NCBI RefSeq assembly: GCF_006874475.1
Contig: NZ_VIRM01000047.1
Location: 1-64,000 of the forward strand
DNA: 64,000 bases
Source: Microbispora hainanensis
GTDB taxonomy: Bacteria > Actinomycetota > Actinomycetes > Streptosporangiales > Streptosporangiaceae
Direction: 5' to 3'
In this document: positions 59,958-64,000 of the stretch, in pieces
Position numbering within the stretch: position 1 is the first letter of the stretch
Layout of the letters: the number at the start of each line of letters is the position of its first letter
Translations under genes and position numbers: made by a program
Notes under the pieces: model-generated
What the model was told of the DNA's origin: nothing
Seen by the model: only the letters and a program-made list of their open reading frames with translations
Databases searched by the model: none

Positions 59958-61727
59958 TCAGCCGAGGGGATAGACCGGGTCCGTGGAGCCCTTGTCGGCG
60001 CGCGGGGTCCAGGCGCGCTTGTCCACGCTGTAGGTGAGCACCTGGCCCTCGTCTGCCGCCGCGAGCACGTGGTCGGGCACGGCCGCGATCGACTTGATCT
60101 TCGAGTCGAGCTTGATGGGGCCGTCGTTGGGGACCACGCCCTCCATCACCGACCAGGTGGCCAGCTCCTGGCCGCTGCTGCCCTCGGACAGCACGAGCAG
60201 GTCGGCGGCGTCCTGCCACGCGATGTCCTTGATCTTGCGCGCGTCGCGCGGCTCGATCAGCGTCCGTACGGACTCGATCCGCGTCTGCTGGCCGTTGCGG
60301 ACGATCGTGCCGATCTTCACGGAGGTGCCGAGGCCGTCGTCGACGATCGCGGCGATCCGGGCGCCGTCGCGGGAGACCCGCAGTTCGAGGATCCGTCCGT
60401 ACGACAGCTCGTCGTCGACGTCCACCCGGCGGGCCCGGCCGTTCTCGGCCGTCCAGACCCGGCTCTCGTGCGGGTTCACCCTCTCGGCCGACCACACGGC
60501 GCCGTACCGGTCCCAGGAGGGCGGGCTCATGTCCGCGCCCGCGATCCACCGCTGCCACTGACTGCTCGGGGTCATCGGGGCGACGTAGACGCCGTCGCCG
60601 TTGAGCAGGGCGGCCACGTGGGGCGGGAACTCGTTGGGGTTGGAGACCGCCGGCTGGGAGAACTTCCCGGTCTGCTCGCCGGCCGCGCCCGGCACGGGGG
60701 TGCCGTCGCCCTTCTCCTTGAACTGCAGCAGCCTGCCGCCCTGCATGTAGTAGGCCTGCAGGGAGCCGGTCAGCACGTTCGGGTCATAGCGGGCGTAGTC
60801 GGCGGGCCGGAACCGCCTCCCCGACTCGCCGTTCACCCGGATCTCCACGGTGCGGCCGGTGACCAGCTCGCCGAGCGTCCACACGAGCTGCGCCTTGAGC
60901 GCGTCGAGGCGGTCGGCGGGCACCGACTCCAGCTCGGAGGAGAAGTCGAGCACGACCGTGTCGCCCTCGACGGTGATCCGGTTCAGCTCCGTGCCCGGCG
61001 GGAACGCGCTGCTCACCGCGTTCCTGATGGAGGAGGTCGGCCCGGCGAGCAGGCGGCGGACCAGCGTCTCGGGCACGCCCCTGCCGGGCTCGATCGGCAC
61101 CCACACCCTGTCGGCGACGAGACCGACCTCCCCGGTGGCCGGCGGGTAGTACAGGTCCACCCTCCGGTACGCGCGCTGCAGGTCGTCGTACGACAGCAGG
61201 CGGCCGTCGGAGAGCACGTCGATCCGCCACTCGCCGTTCTGCTTGACCAGCGTGAACGGCTCGCCGATGGTGCCGGCGGCCGGGGTCGACCTGCCCTCGG
61301 GGTCGATCGTGGCGACCGCCGTGCCCTTCAGCGTCACCGTCGTCCGCATGGCCTTCTGGAGGTCCAGCGTGTGGTCCGACTCGATCTTGCCTTCGTAGAT
61401 GCGGGTCTGCCGCCAGGGGTTCCAGCGCTTGACCGCGCCGGGGGTGAGGTACTCCCTGGCGATGGTGAGGCCGGGATCGTCGAAGGCGGCCATGGCGGCC
61501 TGGAAGCCCCTCACGATGTCCTCGGGCGGGGCGCCCTTCTTGGGCGGGGTCGCGATGAGCCGCACGTACGGCTGGCTGAGCGTGTCCTTGCCGTGGTCCT
61601 CCTGGGCGACGCGGGGGCTGCCGCTCGTGGGCACGGTGGCGCACCCCGCTCCGCCGGAGACCAGGACGAGCGCCGTCCCCACGGCCGCGGACAGGCGGCG
61701 GGCGGCGAGCCGCTCAGTCCGCCGCAT
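59958..61727 (-). CDS. lpqB: Lipoprotein LpqB
   Basis: 589 residues. Lipoprotein signal with SGGAGC lipobox (Cys29), GerMN-type domain at about 165-300 and a C-terminal beta-propeller-like region (VNPHESRVWTAENG, GRILELRVSRDGARIAAIV). In mycobacteria LpqB interacts with MtrB and modulates MtrAB signalling (established). Overlaps mtrB by 14 bases, as expected for the conserved mtrA-mtrB-lpqB operon. Confidence 0.95.
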   Translation of the reverse strand: MRRTERLAARRLSAAVGTALVLVSGGAGCATVPTSGSPRVAQEDHGKDTLSQPYVRLIATPPKKGAPPEDIVRGFQAAMAAFDDPGLTIAREYLTPGAVKRWNPWRQTRIYEGKIESDHTLDLQKAMRTTVTLKGTAVATIDPEGRSTPAAGTIGEPFTLVKQNGEWRIDVLSDGRLLSYDDLQRAYRRVDLYYPPATGEVGLVADRVWVPIEPGRGVPETLVRRLLAGPTSSIRNAVSSAFPPGTELNRITVEGDTVVLDFSSELESVPADRLDALKAQLVWTLGELVTGRTVEIRVNGESGRRFRPADYARYDPNVLTGSLQAYYMQGGRLLQFKEKGDGTPVPGAAGEQTGKFSQPAVSNPNEFPPHVAALLNGDGVYVAPMTPSSQWQRWIAGADMSPPSWDRYGAVWSAERVNPHESRVWTAENGRARRVDVDDELSYGRILELRVSRDGARIAAIVDDGLGTSVKIGTIVRNGQQTRIESVRTLIEPRDARKIKDIAWQDAADLLVLSEGSSGQELATWSVMEGVVPNDGPIKLDSKIKSIAAVPDHVLAAADEGQVLTYSVDKRAWTPRADKGSTDPVYPLG

Positions 61728-63456
61728 CGAAGGCTCCCGCGTCCACGTTCTCCCGCACCCTCGGCGCCGTCTCCGCGGGCGCGGGGGTCAGCACCGGCGT
61801 GGCGTGACCACGCCACGTGCGGCGCATCTCCACCTCTGGCGGCACGAGCGGCAGCGGCGAGCCGCGCAGCGGGGCCCCCGCCACGCGCGGCAGCGACAGG
61901 CGGAACTGGCTGCCCTCCCCCGGCGCGCCCCACGCCTGGAGCCAGCCGCCGTGCAGCATGGCGTCCTCCCGTGAGATCGCCAGGCCGAGGCCGGTGCCGC
62001 CGATGGTGCGGGCGCGCGAGGGGTCGGCCCGCCAGAAGCGGTCGAACACCATCGTCTCCTCGCCCGGCTTGAGGCCGACCCCGTGGTCGCGTACGGCCAC
62101 CGCCACCGCGTCGCGGTCGGCGCCGAGCGTGACGACGATGTCCTTGCCCTCGCCGTGCTCGATGGCGTTGAAGAGCAGGTTGCGCAGGATGCGCTCGACC
62201 CTGCGGCCGTCCACCTCGGCCATGCACGGCTCGTTGGGCAGACGCAACTCGAACCGGGTGGCCTGCCGCTCGGCGAGCGCCTCGGAGTCGCCCACGGCGC
62301 GCAGGACCACGTCGCGCATGTCGACGGGGTCGAGGTCGAGGGTGGCCGCCCCGGCGTCGTAGCGGCTGATCTCCAGCAGGTCGGCGAGCATCGGCTCGAA
62401 GCGTTCGAGCTGGTTCTGCATGAGCTCGGCGGCCCGCGCGGAGGCGGGATCGAAGTCCTCACGTCCCTCGTAGAGCAGGTCGGCGGCCATGCGGACGGTC
62501 GTCAGCGGCGTGCGCAGCTCGTGGGAGACGTCGGAGACGAACTGCCGCTGCACCTGGGAGAGCTCCTCCAGCTGGTGGATCTTCACGGCGAGGTTGGACG
62601 CCATCTCGTTGAACGAGGTCGCCAGCCGGGCGAGGTCGTCCTCCCCGCGCACCTTGAGCCGCTCCTCCAGCCGGCCGGCGGCGAGCCGTTCCGCCGCCTG
62701 GCGCGCGAGCCGTACGGGCGTGACCACCTGCCGGGTGACCAGCGAGGCGACGCCGGCCAGCAGCAGCACGAGCGCCGCTCCCGCGCCGAAGACCATCTGC
62801 TGCACCGTGAGCAGCGTCTTCTCCTCGTCGCCGAGCGGGAAGACGTGGTAGATCTCGTAGCTCCCGTTCACCCGGCCGCCCACCAGCCAGGCGCTCTCGG
62901 GCGGCTTCGCGCCGATGTATCGGATCTTCACGGTCTGGGCCAGGAGCGTCTGCTCGTCGCTGTTCTGGACCTTCACCCGCATGGAGGCCGGAATGCTCGT
63001 CCAGTCGATCTGCCCGGACGCCCGGCCCTCGCCGACCGACGCGTCGTTGAAGATGACGACGTCGTAGCGGCCTCCGGAGCGGTCGGTCAGCGCCTTCGCC
63101 GCCGCGTCGACGGGGTTCAGCGTCTGCCCCTGGTCGGTGGCGTCCTGGGTGATGTCGGTCGAGTCCGCGGGCTGGGTGAGGTAACCGCTCGCGGTCGCGA
63201 TGTTCGCCCGCGACTCCTCGACCGCGGACACCTCGGTGCTGGTCAGCACCGACGCGACGATCGACTGCATCAGGAAGACGCCGAGGACGACCACCACGGC
63301 CATCGACAGCACAAGCGTGCTGGTGACGACGCGAAGCTGGAGCGAGCGCCGCCAGACGTGCCGCAGCCGGCCCGCGAGGCGGCGCGCGCGTCTGCGGACC
63401 CCGCGGGCGATCTGGCCCGGGGTCCGGCGACGGCGTTTCCTCACGGGGACCGGCAT
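61714..63456 (-). CDS. mtrB: Sensor histidine kinase MtrB
   Basis: 580 residues. First membrane helix about 31-60, extracellular sensor region to about 215, second helix with GAALVLLLAGVASLV, HAMP domain, HisKA: QFVSDVSHELRTPLTTVR with the phospho-His, then HATPase: LLFNAIEHGEGKDI, DHGVGLKPGEETMVFDRFWR and GGTGLGLAI. Partner of MtrA in cell-wall and division control. ATG 63456 (MPVPVRKRRRR); an earlier GTG at 63501 would overlap mtrA by 29 bases. Followed by lpqB. Confidence 0.95.
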   Translation of the reverse strand: MPVPVRKRRRRTPGQIARGVRRRARRLAGRLRHVWRRSLQLRVVTSTLVLSMAVVVVLGVFLMQSIVASVLTSTEVSAVEESRANIATASGYLTQPADSTDITQDATDQGQTLNPVDAAAKALTDRSGGRYDVVIFNDASVGEGRASGQIDWTSIPASMRVKVQNSDEQTLLAQTVKIRYIGAKPPESAWLVGGRVNGSYEIYHVFPLGDEEKTLLTVQQMVFGAGAALVLLLAGVASLVTRQVVTPVRLARQAAERLAAGRLEERLKVRGEDDLARLATSFNEMASNLAVKIHQLEELSQVQRQFVSDVSHELRTPLTTVRMAADLLYEGREDFDPASARAAELMQNQLERFEPMLADLLEISRYDAGAATLDLDPVDMRDVVLRAVGDSEALAERQATRFELRLPNEPCMAEVDGRRVERILRNLLFNAIEHGEGKDIVVTLGADRDAVAVAVRDHGVGLKPGEETMVFDRFWRADPSRARTIGGTGLGLAISREDAMLHGGWLQAWGAPGEGSQFRLSLPRVAGAPLRGSPLPLVPPEVEMRRTWRGHATPVLTPAPAETAPRVRENVDAGAFDAAD

Positions 63457-63472
63457 GACGCTGACGTGCAGC

Positions 63473-64000
63473 CTACGCCGGGCCGGCCTTGTAGCCCACA
63501 CCCCGGACCGTGACGACGATCTCCGGGTGCTCCGGGTCCTTCTCGATCTTCGCGCGCAGGCGCTGGACGTGCACGTTCACCAGGCGAGTATCGGCGGCGT
63601 GCCGGTAGCCCCAGACCTGCTCCAGCAGCACCTCGCGGGTGAAGACCTGACGGGGCTTGCGGGCCAGCGCGACCAGCAGGTCGAACTCCAGCGGCGTGAG
63701 GTTGATGGTCTCCTCTCCGCGCTTGACCGAGTGGCCGGCCACGTCGATGGTGATGTCGCCGATCTGCAGGATCTCGGGCGTGGGCTCGTCGGTGCGGCGC
63801 AGGCGGGCGCGCACGCGGGCCACGAGCTCCTTCGGCTTGAACGGCTTGACGATGTAGTCGTCCGCGCCGGACTCAAGGCCGAGCACCACGTCGATGGTGT
63901 CGCTCTTGGCCGTCAGCATCACGATCGGGACGCCGGACTCGGCGCGGATGCGACGGCAGACGTCGATGCCGTCGGCACCGGGGAGCATCAGGTCGAGCAG
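63473..64000 (-). CDS. mtrA: Response regulator MtrA (5' end truncated by window)
   Basis: At least 176 codons. The visible part begins in the receiver domain at LLDLMLPG with the phospho-Asp (63992-63994), VPIVMLTAKSDTIDVVLGLE, GADDYIVKPFKPKELVARV, and the OmpR winged-helix LTPLEFDLLVALARKPRQVF, VWGYRHAADTRLVNVHVQRL, VTVRGVGYK. Essential regulator of cell wall, division and replication in actinomycetes. The missing 5' end lies beyond the right edge. The gene is followed by mtrB. Confidence 0.96.
   Translation of the reverse strand: MLDLMLPGADGIDVCRRIRAESGVPIVMLTAKSDTIDVVLGLESGADDYIVKPFKPKELVARVRARLRRTDEPTPEILQIGDITIDVAGHSVKRGEETINLTPLEFDLLVALARKPRQVFTREVLLEQVWGYRHAADTRLVNVHVQRLRAKIEKDPEHPEIVVTVRGVGYKAGPA

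Noticed and set aside
59736-62072. 778-codon plus-strand frame opposite comF and lpqB
   Set aside because: Spans two well-identified genes on the other strand and shows no domain.

Overview
The window is chromosomal DNA from a high-GC filamentous actinomycete, most likely of the Streptosporangiaceae type (my inference). The evidence is the order mtrA-mtrB-lpqB-comF-hpf-secA at the right end, the frequent GTG/TTG starts and ATGA/GTGA stop-start overlaps, DUF397 and XRE-TPR regulators, a DasR-type GlcNAc PTS cluster with dre operators, several probable leaderless promoters and ESX/WXG100-like genes. I saw no rRNA, tRNA, CRISPR array, prophage or transposase.

Layout. 0.1-3.8 kb is a restriction-modification island of visibly lower GC: an NgoMIV-type endonuclease, a Vsr mismatch nuclease, a C5-cytosine methyltransferase and an HNH nuclease. 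3.8-8.4 kb is an accessory regulatory block: an XRE-TPR regulator overlapping a 2H phosphoesterase (2'-5' RNA ligase family), divergent small proteins including a DUF397 protein, and a HicA-like toxin with an unusual fused antitoxin under a readable promoter and operator. 8.5-18.9 kb holds small metabolic and regulatory genes: DinB, HxlR, NTF2-like and NmrA proteins, a TetR/SGNH-hydrolase segment bounded by roughly 55-bp inverted repeats, an SDR/XRE pair, two GNATs and a DUF4328 protein. 18.9-19.8 kb is a collapsed ABC-transporter/two-component operon fused by deletions into one dead chimeric frame. 19.8-27.1 kb carries a DrrAB-type exporter behind a 25-bp perfect palindrome, a very large AAA/STAND-like regulator, a hydrolase, a DHFR-fold protein and its divergent HxlR regulator. 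27.1-34.2 kb has acetoacetyl-CoA synthetase, then a LysR/beta-lactamase-like/MecA-type PBP group, then a secreted CBM2-lactonase fusion.

34.5-37.9 kb contains three HAD phosphatases, a small membrane protein and a DUF6912 protein. 37.9-40.4 kb is an ESX-like cluster of uncertain function: a tandem YbaB-domain protein faces a WXG100-like protein, a helical protein with a Q/N-rich basic tail and a small acidic protein. 40.4-48.5 kb is a GlcNAc/amino-sugar unit: a NagZ-like GH3 lipoprotein, EI, HPr, IIA, IIB, a SIS-domain isomerase/deaminase, DasR-like GntR and EIIC, with dre-type palindromes before ptsH and between the SIS gene and dasR.

48.8-64 kb is mostly conserved core: Rv3235-like protein, SecA, a small membrane protein, a YcaQ-type DNA-repair protein, a NarL-type response regulator, then hpf, comF, lpqB, mtrB and a truncated mtrA at the right edge. 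Inserted in this core at 54.8-57.9 kb is a second ESX-like accessory group: a WXG-like protein, a DUF1023 alpha/beta hydrolase and two tandem duplicated lipoproteins. The two ESX-like clusters, the R-M island with its Vsr, the fused antitoxin and the transporter/two-component fossil are the parts most worth following up.
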